Shown piece after piece: positions 43,583 to 55,546 of a DNA stretch of 64,000 bases. The stretch's first letter is position 1; every line of letters starts with the position of its first letter. Where the stretch lies: the NCBI GenBank assembly GCA_950295325.1, contig OX485803.1:58357554-58421553 (forward strand), given 5' to 3'. The notes under the pieces were generated by a model. That model was not told the DNA's origin and ran no database searches. It saw only the letters and a list, made by a program, of their open reading frames with translations. This stretch comes from Polytrichum commune. Lineage: Eukaryota > Streptophyta > Polytrichopsida > Polytrichales > Polytrichaceae. A program made the translations under genes and the position numbers.

Positions 43583-46500
43583 GTCCCACATGGACCTCAA
43601 CCTATCAAAATGTGCCATTACCGGATGCCCTAATAAATCTAAACTAAAACCCTCTACCTTCAAAGCATACATCCAATCACAACATATCACATACGACTCT
43701 CAAAATTTCCCCATCCTCACCCAAAACGAACCATATACGTATTTAGGAATAAACCTCACACCATCACTCAAATGGAATCTATAAAAACAAATAACGATGA
43801 AGAAAATCAAACAACAAAGCCAACTCCTAACTACCTCACACAAAAAATCAAAATCTTGAATACAGTCATCAAACCGCGAATAGCATACGCCTACTACGCC
43901 GTCCCATTCTCCAAACCGGATATTAAAAAATTAGACAAAATCATTAGCAAATTAACCAAAGAAATTTGCAACATCCCTAAAAGCTCGGCAAACATTCTCA
44001 CCCGCCTCCCACAAGAAAGCTTTGGCATTAATGTATCCTCCCTACTACCCGACTACATCCGATGTATAGGACAACAACTAATCCAAGCACTTAACGACCC
44101 GGGTCAATTAGACATTATATACCAAGGGCTAATCAAACATATAGCGGCCAAGTATGGTGGGGCCCGACACCTCCCCAAACTCAAACAACAAGCATGTGTC
44201 CGTTCCCCTATACCTCGAACACTCTTTCTCCTTGAAAGAGAATACGAAATCCACGTCCACTCCACAAGCCAAGCATTTCCCATCAAAGAAACATCACTAG
44301 AAAGAATTTAGAAAACCAACCCAAATTATAACACCCTAACGAATATATCCAAAGCCAAGACCCAAAAATATCTAGACAAACTATACATATACGGCATTAC
44401 CACACTAACACAAATCCAAAACCCCACTACCAAAGCCATACTAACCCCAAAAGAATTTCAATCCACATACAAACACATACCCAAAACCATCAAAGAGCTC
44501 CTCCAACAAGCAACAATATTGTTCCCCCCCCCACCCGCAAACTTTACAAACCCAATACAACAAACACCACTACAAAGCGAGGTCATGATAAACATTCCCC
44601 TCCTAGGACAAGCAATCCAAACAATAATAAAAGAAAAGACCTCCACCAAAAAAGACAAATGGGGTGCACAAGCAATAAGGACGAACTACCTTTGCCAATG
44701 GCAAGCCCCACAAGGCATCACACAACAATGGAGAAGTGAGGTAGAACTACTACACCCGGATAATATATTTATAGAACATAACATACTATATATTACACAA
44801 TATCACACAAAGCAAACCGAACTATTAGCCACCCACACATACGCTAATTGCCTTAATCACATACAATCAAAAGACAATAAATTCATACACCCCCCTCTTC
44901 ACATTACCAACCTAAAATTATCCATACAAGAATGCAACCCGGATAAAGACATACAAGTAGACCAACCAACCATCCAACTACAAAACTCCGAAGCCAACAT
45001 ATATGACCAAAAAGGAAACTACATGGCCACCATCACTACAGAAAGGCTACAATGGCTATGGAACCAATTCTCTTACCACCACTTCTCACAAACTACAAAA
45101 GCCCTCCAACCCCCACCACAAAACTTCGAAACTGAAATACTTTGGCTAATACAAAGATACATAACCATACTCCCCAAAAGAAAGCCAAAAAACATACAAC
45201 CCCAAAACATGCATCATACTATACACCCGACAATTATCACTACATTAATAAACTCCCTCAAAATCACGCACTCCTACTATTCATCCCCACTCACATGCCC
45301 CACACAATTCATACAATATCACTCACCCCATAACCGAGACATAATATTTGGTTCCCTAGGACACGCACAAATGGAAAGGCATTGGTCTAGCCTACCCCAC
45401 AGACCATAAAACAACCATTGAAGCCATCCACTGGGCTAGAATGGCGGCCAAAGAAGACCCAAACACAATCACCATACTCATAATCAACCATAACGACTGG
45501 ACCACACAACAAATCCCACTCACCACAAGTGGTGACATACACACCCTCGCAACCATCCCTCCGCATACCATACTATATAACCCTACGCCGGAATGGCCAA
45601 AATATTACCAATATGTAGAGCCCTCGCTCACAACAATACTATGTATACATAACCACGCCAACCTCACACCAAACCTAAAAACCCCACAAGACCTCGCACA
45701 AGTACTAGAACATACCATCAACGCACCCATAGACACATTCCCAATGAAACCCACAACGCCAAATTACCACATTAAATTCTCGAACATATGGAAAAACGCC
45801 CCCATAAAAAACATCCCCCCCCCCCCCCACCAACAATCCCCCAATCAAACCTCCCCATTAAATACTACCACCAACACCCCCCCCCCCCCAAATTCCACCC
45901 ACAACAATGCATATACACAGACGGCTCATTCATTCCACCAACTAAGAACTCCGAAGGTCAAATAGAGGGTGACATCGCAGGTTCAGGAGTCTATAGCCCC
46001 AACACAAACATCCGTATAGCAGAACGACTACCAGGATATCAAAACATACTTAGAGCAGAATTAAATGCTATACTCATAGCAGTCAAAACCATTCAAGTCA
46101 CAAAAATCGAAACACACATCTTTACAGATAGCCTCAATAGCATATACCTACTTAGTAACCATATACAACACCCAACCTCACAACACCACTACCCGGACAA
46201 AATCCTCATAGCCGCCATAATACACCAAATTTACCTAACACCGCACTTAGTACATATACATAAAGTACGTGCCCACACGGGCATCAAAGGAAATGAAATA
46301 GCCGATACGCTAGCCAACGAAGGCACAAATAAAGAAAAACCCACTCCCACACCCCATATACACATCGCACATGCTACACCATATTGGCTAACAAGTTGTC
46401 CCACAACAACACGCAATGGGGCAATACGAAACTTGCACACATTCATCACAAAAACACACGAAAAACAAGAAATTAGGTTGGCCCAACATAAACACCCATA

Positions 46501-47339
46501 TGTAGACAAATGGCTCTCCAACGACCTAATAAACCACAAACTCTCCAATCACTTTTGGAAAAACAATAAAATAACGGACGCTCGAATCACCCAAACTTTA
46601 AAATTTCGATATGCCCAATACATGGGTAACCATAGAAAGAATATTTTTTGGCCCCTCAAATTTCAAAACCCAAACTGTACATTATGCCGTAAAAATGAAA
46701 GAGATACATGGCCACACCTACTCTCAACGTGCGAACACCCATACTTAAAGGGCCTAAGAATAGCACGCCACAACAAGGCAGTACATCTCATCACCCAAAC
46801 ACTCCAAGCCAACAAACACACCAGATATTACACACTAACAAATGCAGGTAATATCAACAACAACAAGCAAGAACAAACAGTCCCCGAATGGCTCATTGAA
46901 TGCCTATGCCCTCAAACCGGCTGCCAATGTCATGCTAGACTAAGACCCGACATCCTATGTATTACAGGAGCCCCTAATCACACCCCAACACCCATGCTAC
47001 CATCACACGCACGAACCATCCAATTCATTGAATTCACGTATTGTCATGATAGATTCCCATAACAAGCCATAACACACAAACATGCCAAATACGACCCATT
47101 AATCAACACTATACAAAGCAAGGGATGGAAAACAAACCCTCTTATAACCATCACAGCAGGAGTTAGAGGTGCCATACACGAACATTCCATCAAACAATTA
47201 GAAGACCTCAAAATCCCAAAATCTAATATCAAAATCCTCATGAAAAACATACATCAAAATGCCATCAAATATCTCACATACCTCGTATTAAATAAAAGAA
47301 AACTCGATAACAAACAAAATCCCGTTGCACCCCCCTAAA
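43583..47339 (+). pseudogene. LINE polyprotein: RT end, methyltransferase-like segment, RNase H, CCHC finger, endonuclease-like domain
   Basis: In order: the end of the RT palm (LNLSKCAITG, YTYLGINLTPSLKWN); the RT thumb (LNTVIKPRIAYAYYAVPF); a linker of about 600 codons; and a segment near 45290-45680 (FGSLG..THKWKG, EAIHWARMAA, TITILII) resembling retroelement-linked adenine methyltransferase folds without an NPPY motif. RNase H (45905-46320) has YTDGS, RAELNAIL, FTDSLNS and HTGIKGNEIAD. A CCHC finger CTLC..HLLSTC sits at 46676-46730. The last domain (46940-47280) has RPDIL, FIEFTYCHD, KYDPL and GVRGAIHE, the pattern of R2-like restriction-like endonucleases. It is broken by TAA near 43783, TAG at 44309 and TAA at 47060, and by frame changes near 43830, 45362 and the poly-C runs at 45816-45890. 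Confidence 0.85.
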
Positions 47340-47511
47340 AATCCCCCCCCACTCCTTACACTAACCTCCTTACACTATACTTTCTCTTTTGTTTTACTAA
47401 CAGAGCCCACCTCCCAACGGAGGCATAACTCCCCATGCTACAACACGGCCCGCCGTGTTTAGCATTCGGACAACGGGCTCACATTCACGCCGGTACAATG
47501 TGCGGGCGTTA
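47340..47511 (+). other. LINE 3' UTR with two hairpins
   Basis: Hairpin A is 47442-47459: AACACGG, loop CCCG, CCGTGTT. Hairpin B is 47487-47509: ACGCC, G, GTAC, loop AAT, GTGC, G, GGCGT. Both recur in the 115-bp copy at 21055-21169 with the same stem lengths but different sequences. They lie just before the (TTTTC)n tail, where LINE reverse transcriptases of the stringent type recognise their RNA. Confidence 0.75.
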
Positions 47512-47554
47512 CTTTTTCTTTTCTTTTCTTTTCTTTTCTTTTCTTTGTGAACAC

Positions 47555-50500
47555 ACGGACATTTTTTCTCTGTTTCCACCCTTACCTTATTTGTGGTGTA
47601 CTTGGGGTTATTTTGTACGCACTGTAACATTGTGACTCCACCCTAAATCATAAATTCTAAACCCGCTTTACTATGCTCTGTGTTTTTGGTCACTTGCATT
47701 GCAATGACCGCTATGGTATTTGTGTTGCCATCTCCTATGTATTTTCATCATAACAATGTTTGCAATGGTATTACTTTGCTATGGTCTCCTATGTGTTTTC
47801 TTCATAACTATGTTTGCAATGGTATTATTGTTTGCACCCTTCTTTGTTTTCATGCTTTCCTTCAACACTCGTCAATTGCGTTAGGAAGTAGATTAGCTTT
47901 TATTACTTAAAAGGAATATAGAGTACAAAAAATTGCAATGACTTGGACAATATAAGTAATGAAAGGGTGCAAACAAATGGGTCATTTTTGAAATATAAGT
48001 AATTATAGGGAGGCTTTAATTCAACCCTTGAAGGTAAATAGCCCCAAAACAAAAAAACCCCAGCCACACGTGGTGCACAAAAATGCCTTAGAGTGACCTA
48101 CCCGTGGTTGAATTTGAACAACATGAAGTAAATAAAAGTCACCGCGAAGGCTCATTAGACTGAGTGTAAGAGCCAGGTTACTTTCAATGAGCAGATGTCA
48201 GTCATAGGCTTCCACCCGGATTACGACGCTTAAGGGTGGGGGTTTAGGGCTGACAACACCACCTTATTTATTTCTATAGAGAACAAGTGGAGCAATCTAT
48301 GCATCCCTTATGCATATGTTGTATGTCAAACTTGCCTTATTATTCACATGATATTATAAATGCTAGTTATGATATGAGCATATAGTTACCCTCAAATAAA
48401 GAGCTATATTTTCAACTATGTGAGACGGAGCAACATTGAACTCTTGTTATATTTAATATATTTATGTAGAGTGTTGTCAAAGAAAATTCTCATGCCATGG
48501 ATGCACATATGCACAATATAGTATGATTCCATATGGAATTTAATTTCTTTTAAATAATGTGTATGAAAATAAATAAAAATTGAGGGGAAGAAATGGCTAT
48601 CAACATAACTCTAGATAAATCTAGAGCTCCCTTCCCCAGCTACATGGTTCTAGTATATACACTTACATGCATGTGTAACAAAATCTGAAAAGTACAAACC
48701 TATTGTATAGGTACATCCCCAAGGAGTTCATTGGGTTGAAATTATGAATTGATGTGAGTTAAACTAGGGTATATTTTATTTCTTCAAGAAGATTGTTATG
48801 AATTTGGAGTAGAGGTAACATAGGGTCAATTAAAATTTCTTACTATAGCTATTTGTAATATATCATTCTCAAATGCCACAAATGCACATAAAAGACTTCA
48901 TCCCCCCCCCCTACTTTAGGTTTAGTGGATATAGATGGATTTTTTTTATTTCTTTAGAAATATGGATGTACTCAACATGACGGGGGTGAATGGGTCATTA
49001 TGGGCTTCTTAGTGTGAGACTTCTATAATATAAGGGTTTTTAATCTCATTGGAGGTAGGGTTGTCATCTGGTGACATGGGAAGGTTTTGAGATTTAGTAA
49101 CTTTTCAAAATCTCTCCTACTTAATGCATTTGACGTAAAATTGAAGGTCTCTCACATCTCCAAATCTTCATATCGAAAAACTTGTAAAATACCCAGTTAA
49201 CACATGTGTATACCAAATATAAGGCTAAGCAAACCCTCCAAGAGTACACCAAGTTTAGCTTATGCCAATCTCATGTCTCAGAACATGATTCAAAATATAA
49301 TTCAAAAAAGAAAATGGACTATGGTTGCTAACTATGTGAAACATAATAACCTCAAACTCTCAATATATACATATGTGTAACTCTTGAAAGCTACATGAGA
49401 AGTTGCATTTAGAAGCTGGACATCCACATCTCACACACACTATATGAAATGAAAAGTTGATATCATTTTGTTAAATTGCCTTGATATTAACATCAATCAT
49501 CATTGTACATTTACAATTCAAAAATCTACATCCCTAGTACATTTGGGTTGCTTTTCACTTACTTTTAGCTTACTCCATGTGTTGGACATGGGGCATGTGC
49601 AGTCCGTCTTGGTATTTTATGTCCCGCCCTTATGTATGGTTTCTAAAAATATTTGTTAAGTAGCAAGATTGACCATTTTGAAATGTAGAGTCCCATTTTG
49701 GAATATTTAGACCATTAAAGGAGCATAACATCACAAAATGCAATAAACCATGAGGGATTCCATCACCGAATGTACCAATATCAATGCATCGTGTAATGCA
49801 CTGACCGGTAATCATAGAAATGTAATATTAGAAGGTGTAGAAGGTAGAGTATTAAATTGCTTGTAGTCAATAAAAATGTAAATGAAAAGGCATGAGAAAC
49901 AATAAGGCTAGAATATGGCCACGACAATGGTCCGAGAGGGATAAAAGTTATCCCATATTGTTTGTATGAACCAAGAACGCAGTGGATGAGTGGTGGCAGG
50001 AACGGTGGAGATCTTACATCGGTCAAATCCGACGGTTGAGAATGCACAGGCAACGTGGCCTCACCAGAAGTCAGAAGCTGCTTTCATCGCCCATAGACTT
50101 CTTCTCGAAAAGAAGAAAAGCAATAAAAGGCAAAGCAAGGAGAGCATGAGACCATCTCACTCCAAGCATTGTTCATATTCCTTTGTGTATGTGTAATATG
50201 CTTGAGCAATCTCATCTCTAGTCCTATTGACTTTCAATAATATTCCACTTTTAACAATCAATCTCCTTGAACCATTATCCTTAGAAGCTACTTATTGGTG
50301 AAAGGGTACTTGGGCTAGTGCACTACCATGTACACTTAAGCATTTGAATTGTTTAAGGTGGGTAAACCGTAATCCACAACAAATAGTATATATCTCTACA
50401 TTGAGCCATAACATTTTATTTATTATATTTATTTTATGGTTAACAAGGTCATGTCAATTAGTAGTCTAAAAAGGTACAAAATTTAGCAACTACTCCTCAA

Positions 50501-51266
50501 AATTTGGATAGAGCAGAAGTGGTTCTTTGGTAAGGTGGTCTCATTGCATCATCATGCACCTTCTATAGAATATGTACACATTAATCTTTGGGTAAGAATT
50601 GCACAATTGACACCTAATTGTGGCATCCCGTTACATACCAATCATTTTGGACACTAGGGACACATAAGTACTTTTGAGGGATACATGAGTCAAAGATCAT
50701 GTAAATTAAGCATGATATTATGATGTATACTACTTAAACAACCCCACATGCAAGCCAATCATGTGGTGGTTGTCGTGACCCATAGTTGATTCCCCTCCCT
50801 TTTCTTGAAAGTGGAGAATCATGTTAGTCGAAAATATTGTCTACTGAAGGTATGTGGGCCTTATGCGGTCATTCTTTTTCATTTGGACACCCATATTTGA
50901 GTGGTATATAGCAAGACTCGTGGTCAAGAATGGGCACCCTCGAAAGACATACATTATGATGAGATTGGAGAATGTATTGAAAATATAAACATCGTTATAG
51001 AGTCAATTGCTAACAAAATTGATTGGAGAGAGAGAGAGAATGAGAGACTTTTGCATCTCAACTTCAACTTTGAAACTTGAAATGACAGTCTTCATGATTT
51101 GCAATAATTGCTAGACATCTGAAAAAATCCCTCAACAACTCCGAATGCAATCTAATGACCATAAATCTTTGTAACGTCAGAAGCGCACACAACAAGACCC
51201 AATCCCTCAAACGATGAAGTTACGTTGGTATCTCATTGGCAAGTTGACGTAGCACTTCAAGCACAC
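47555..51266. other. Gene-free AT-rich DNA
   Basis: No gene is supported. The sequence after the LINE continues its target site. Short frames have no motifs. A (C)n run lies near 48903. The piece near 48215-48260 resembles 37565-37610. Confidence 0.35.
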
Positions 51267-51402
51267 GGGTCTTGGGTGATACACATGCGTCACTGAGAAA
51301 TCGTCCTACGTCATTGAAACATTTGCAAATCTACGATGTCGGTAGATTTGCATAGTGTGCATTTCTCTCACCGACGCATGACAGTTCTCTCACCCAGGAC
51401 TC
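51267..51402. repeat. Fold-back repeat, about 136 bp
   Basis: The inner arms GCAAATCTAC (51325-51334) and GTAGATTTGC (51342-51351) are perfect. The outer arms ATGCGTCACTGAGAAAT and the complement of ATTTCTCTCACCGACGCAT pair with few mismatches, and GGTCTTGGGTGA pairs with the complement of the far end. A decayed copy lies at about 60628-60720. Confidence 0.7.
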
Positions 51403-51511
51403 ACATGCTGGTCCTGTAGGCTGGGTGAAGGCGTTCATAACGACTCTGTATAAATGGAGGAGGGAGTTAGTTGGAGCTCGAAGTCTATCCTCCTCCTAGG
51501 GAACGCGGAAC

Positions 51512-52171
51512 CTATGTTCGGGGAAAACCGACGGCTAGTTCATTATAAGCCGATGGATTTCCCCTCATGGCCGGTCCAAATTTCCAACCATCGGATGGCA
51601 ATCCGACTGTAATTTCAATCCTCTGGCAATTAGCTGATGAACCAGAAAATGTCCCGGAAATGTAGCCGATTCTTCTTGTGAGTTACTGGATTTTAGCCGG
51701 AAGCATTCAGAGCGCTATTTGTCTGGGGCATCTGATGATGCACTTGAGGAAGTACCCTAAACCTTAAACTTTTTGAATTATGCAACCTTTTCATGACCAA
51801 ATCCAATTGCTTCTATGAAGAATTGGGGGACCCTTGGCCTTCAAGCGGTGAAGGCATTGCTAGGTTCAATTCATGCCAAGGATATTAACTCTTCAAATTG
51901 AAAGTTTTGAACATGCCTTTCTTTTCACTTATTCAAGATTTTGTACTAAGAAATGATTTCTAATAACTTTTCATACATTTTTTAAACAATTAGTGCCGAT
52001 ATGAATTCCATTTAATCGGATATTGACCAATGAAAATATGAAAATATAAGCAATTGGCCGATTGATTTTACAAAAGACCGGCTCTTGCCGATGTAAATTG
52101 GAAAAAATCCGACCCTTCGTAGCAACTACCGGCAATTAGCCACTAAGGCTTCAAAAACTTCCCGAACTCTG
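51512..52171. mobile_element. hAT-type element, 660 bp
   Basis: A perfect 8-bp TSD CGCGGAAC lies at 51504-51511 and 52172-52179. It starts CTATGTTCGGGGAAAACCG and ends AAACTTCCCGAACTCTG, whose complement CAGAGTTCGGGAAG matches the terminus of the 22979 copy. The interior holds GCCGAT/ATCGGC-like motifs and no transposase. Confidence 0.85.
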
Positions 52172-52179
52172 CGCGGAAC

Positions 52180-53168
52180 CACTTCCGCTTTGGAAACAGT
52201 CAACAATTGAACCAGCTTTTCCGAAAACCCACAATTCCCAAATGCATGCGCACGCAGTCAGTCTTGTATGTAATCTAAACTAAGTTTTATATACAAGTGA
52301 CCCGATGGGGCACCCGAGAAGGCAATCGTGAGCAAATAGCTTAGCAAAGCTTCGTCATATAACTTCTGTGGATGCATGTGCTGTTGCGCTCCTTGCCAAT
52401 TTAGATCCGGTCCTACTAGTGTAAAAGGAGCTGGTGAGGTGCATGAGAGCAGCTGCAGCTGCTTCTTCAAGTTCCCGGGACACGAAATTGTTGCATATGA
52501 GCGTACCTCTCACGTGACCCGTCTATGTTGAAACCCTACCTTCTTCTGTAGGGTTTCGGTGATTGCTAAATCGACCACACGTTGCTTAAAACGACCACGA
52601 TCAATATGTCAGGTGTTGACTGTGCTATGACTCGTCGTCCAAGTTGGTCCAAGTTTGTTGATTCTAACACATGCTTGATCCATTGCTGCTCTTCATGTCT
52701 ACGTTGAAAAACCAAAACTTGACAGATCGTGTGACCATGCGACGCATCTTTGTGGGGTTTTTTTTTAAAAACAAACTATGGGGTCGATTTAACGAATCCC
52801 TAGGTTTATAGTTGCTCAATTTTCATCGTGGCTCACTAAAGTAATTCATGGTCTTTGAAGATAAATCTTGTGTCAATTTATATGTGATAGGTTGAGTAAT
52901 CTCTGACCTACATCCTATTTTAAGGTTTTTTGGGATGAATGAGATGTACACTTACATGCAAGAATTTTCTCCCACCATGATTTCACGTTGTATAGGTTAA
53001 CTCATTCAAAAAAATGTGGTGAACTATTCTCTTGGGGATTTGGGGGGGGGGGGGGGCACTCATTATAGCTTTTTTAATATCACATCAGTGTACAAAAGGG
53101 TATTTAGTGAGAATTTGGCTTCAAAATTTTAAAAATAAAAATAAAAATAGTATATACATATATATACA

Positions 53169-53201
<33 letters not shown>

Positions 53202-53442
53202 GGGAGTCTATTTTTTCACCTAGTTTTTTTAACATACCCTAAGGTCCCCTCAAGTTCCCCGGATGAAGGGATTGTTACATTAGATGTACCTTATAACCCC
53301 CCAAAAGTTCATATGTGTTCATCCATGAAGCAATGTCATGAGTCTCAATGAAGAGTGCTCCCCCATTTCACCCCTTGCCTATTCTATAGCTTGGAATATT
53401 TATAGTTTATTTGATATGAAATTGGTATAAGAAATCATGAAT
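52180..53442. other. Gene-free; microsatellites
   Basis: A poly-G run lies near 53042-53055 and a (CATA)n run at about 53154-53197. No gene is seen. Confidence 0.45.
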
Positions 53443-54745
53443 TAGTCCAGTTGGATTGAATTGGCCCTCAACCTATTGCAAGAAGTTTGTTTCCATTAGA
53501 GCCACTTCATCCAATGGCCCAATTTGCCTAGACACTAACAATTACTAGGATAAAATTTGGATATCAAGCATGAGATAGAGGTGCATGTAAGCTTTGTGGT
53601 ATCCACTCAGGGCAATCACACCCCCTTATGTTTCATAACCACATGCGATAAAAGTTTGCTACCCTATATTATATGCCATAGATAAATTTTCTACATACAC
53701 CATAACCATTGATTATATATATATGTATGTATGTATGGAATTTTTAGTCATCTTCATTTTTTGTAGTAATTATTTTAGTTCAATTTTGTGTCATTCTAGT
53801 TAGAAATGGTATGTTTTATAAAAAAAAAAAACACATCAAATTTGGTTACGAATTTTTTATTATGTAATAGATACTCTGTATATCTACTCATGAAATTTTT
53901 TTGATAAAATTTTGACCCATTTTGGTGATGCTTTATTTTAAATTTTATTATTATTATTATTATTATCGTGTTCAACTTGACAATGGAGTGCACCCATCCG
54001 GGGGTATTCATGTTGAATCATCACTTTGGAAAGGTGAAACTCAAATAATCTAATCTATAGAGTATAATTTTACATAATTCTAGATGATTTGACTCTCAAA
54101 ATGGTACCAAATAACCTTAAATTAACCAAGCACAATGTAGTTGGATTGGTTCGGCCTTCAACTTATAGGCTCCATCCACGACGGATGTATTTATCTTAGA
54201 GACACCATGAAGTTACTGATCTAGACATCTACATGCATGAGATACATGAGAGTTTTGTGGTGTCTAGGTAAACTCATCCATTTTGAAGGATGGAAATGCA
54301 ATAACCTAGTCTTAGCTTGCATTTTCTATTTATAGATGGGATGATTGTGAAAATGGTGTTAGGGAACTGAATTAGTCTAGTGGAGTATAGTGGGATTCAA
54401 TCAACATTGAACATATAGGGGGTGCTTTTCTACTAGAACCCCTTTATCCACAATGGATGAGTTTGCCTAGACACCATGAAGTTCAACATACTAATATAAT
54501 TCTACATGAAACCTTTGTAGTGTCTGCGTGAAATCACATTGACCTAATCTACAGCTTGGATTTTCATGCTTCTTTTCTATTTAGACGCTTGGACGCTTGG
54601 ACGCTTGGACTATGAGTTAGTATCGAGACCCTAAATTAGTATAGTGGAGTCCAATGGACTAGATTGGCCATCAACTTACATGGGTTTGTTTTTACTAGAG
54701 CCACGATGGATGTTTTTACTCATTAACACGAGTTATTGGGTATGT
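53443..54745. repeat. Degenerate tandem repeat, unit about 260 bp
   Basis: Four diverged units begin near 53443, 54111, 54370 and 54632 with forms of TTAGT.TAGT.GGA.T..A.TGG followed by a GCC/TCAAC block, TTGCCTAGACACC, and TTTGTGGTGTCT. The last three are spaced 259 and 262 bp apart. The gap after the first unit contains a (TTA)n run (53948-53966) and unrelated AT-rich DNA. A triplicated ACGCTTGG lies at 54583-54607. Confidence 0.65.
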
Positions 54746-55036
54746 TTATAATAAACTTACATGAAGATCAACTACTATGGAATACAAAGAAAGCACAACA
54801 AAGTATTTAAAGACCATCGGGTGCATTCCAAATGAACGGTATAGTCATTTAAAAAAAAATGATTTGCATGCCTAATTTGAAGTTAATATTGTGCCTCCCA
54901 ATTTGTGTTCATTATCGAAACTAGAGTTGGGTATCGAGCACATGATCCAATCTCATCGATGCCTAGTGTTGCCATGTACCACTCAAAAAGAAGTGTTTGA
55001 TTAAGAAAAACGAGCACATAAGGTCCAAATACCTTA

Positions 55037-55537
55037 GGGCAACTTCACACACGAGACTAAGAGCCTATGACCGTTACACTTCAAAGCACTCTCATTCGTG
55101 GAAAAGGTTGAGCCCGTCCAAGTTCACTTCACACTACTCTTGAGGGACCAACGGAGTATGTGAATACAAGATGGATTTAAAAGTCTACATGGATTCCTAC
55201 ATGGCATCGAATGGATCATGTTTCATGGTCACTTGGATTATTTTCAAAAACCACCTCTTGGAGGTAGGCCTAACACAAACCCGGAAGACCATGGCATTCC
55301 AGACGCTCACAACCGTTGATTTATTCTATTTTAACATGTGTGAGGATCCACATGAATAAAAATTGATTGAATTAGCATTTGGTTGAGGGCCTGATCATGT
55401 ATGACTTTGCACTACGCTTGAGGGTCCGTGACCACACTACATAAATTTGGAGGTGTGTTGGGACGGCCTTTGGACACTTTCTTTTGAGCTCTCGCAACTT
55501 CATGGTCACGGCTCTTGGCTCGTGTGTGAAATGGCCC
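55037..55537. mobile_element. PIF/Harbinger-like element, complete, 501 bp
   Basis: Bounded by TTA at 55034-55036 and 55538-55540. Ends: GGGCAACTTCACACACGAG on the left, CTCGTGTGTGAAATGGCCC on the right, an inverted repeat that extends through AGAGCC.TGACC. A TTA/TAA duplication and GGGC ends are typical of PIF/Harbinger. No nuclease is encoded. Related pieces lie at 25827-26287 and 20058-20132. Confidence 0.8.
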
Positions 55538-55546
55538 TTAAGTATC

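Larger units (their letters stand above)
43583..47543 (+). mobile_element. 5'-truncated non-LTR retrotransposon (LINE) with 11-bp TSD
   Basis: The insert is bounded by TTTGTGAACAC at 43572-43582 and 47544-47554, so its length is exactly 3961 bp. It begins inside the reverse transcriptase, as expected for incomplete target-primed reverse transcription, and ends in a (TTTTC)n tail (about 47512-47543). The sense strand is strikingly G-poor. The domain order RT, RNase H, CCHC and endonuclease-like segment suggests RLE-bearing clades such as Dualen/RandI or Utopia, but clade placement is unproven. Confidence 0.93.
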
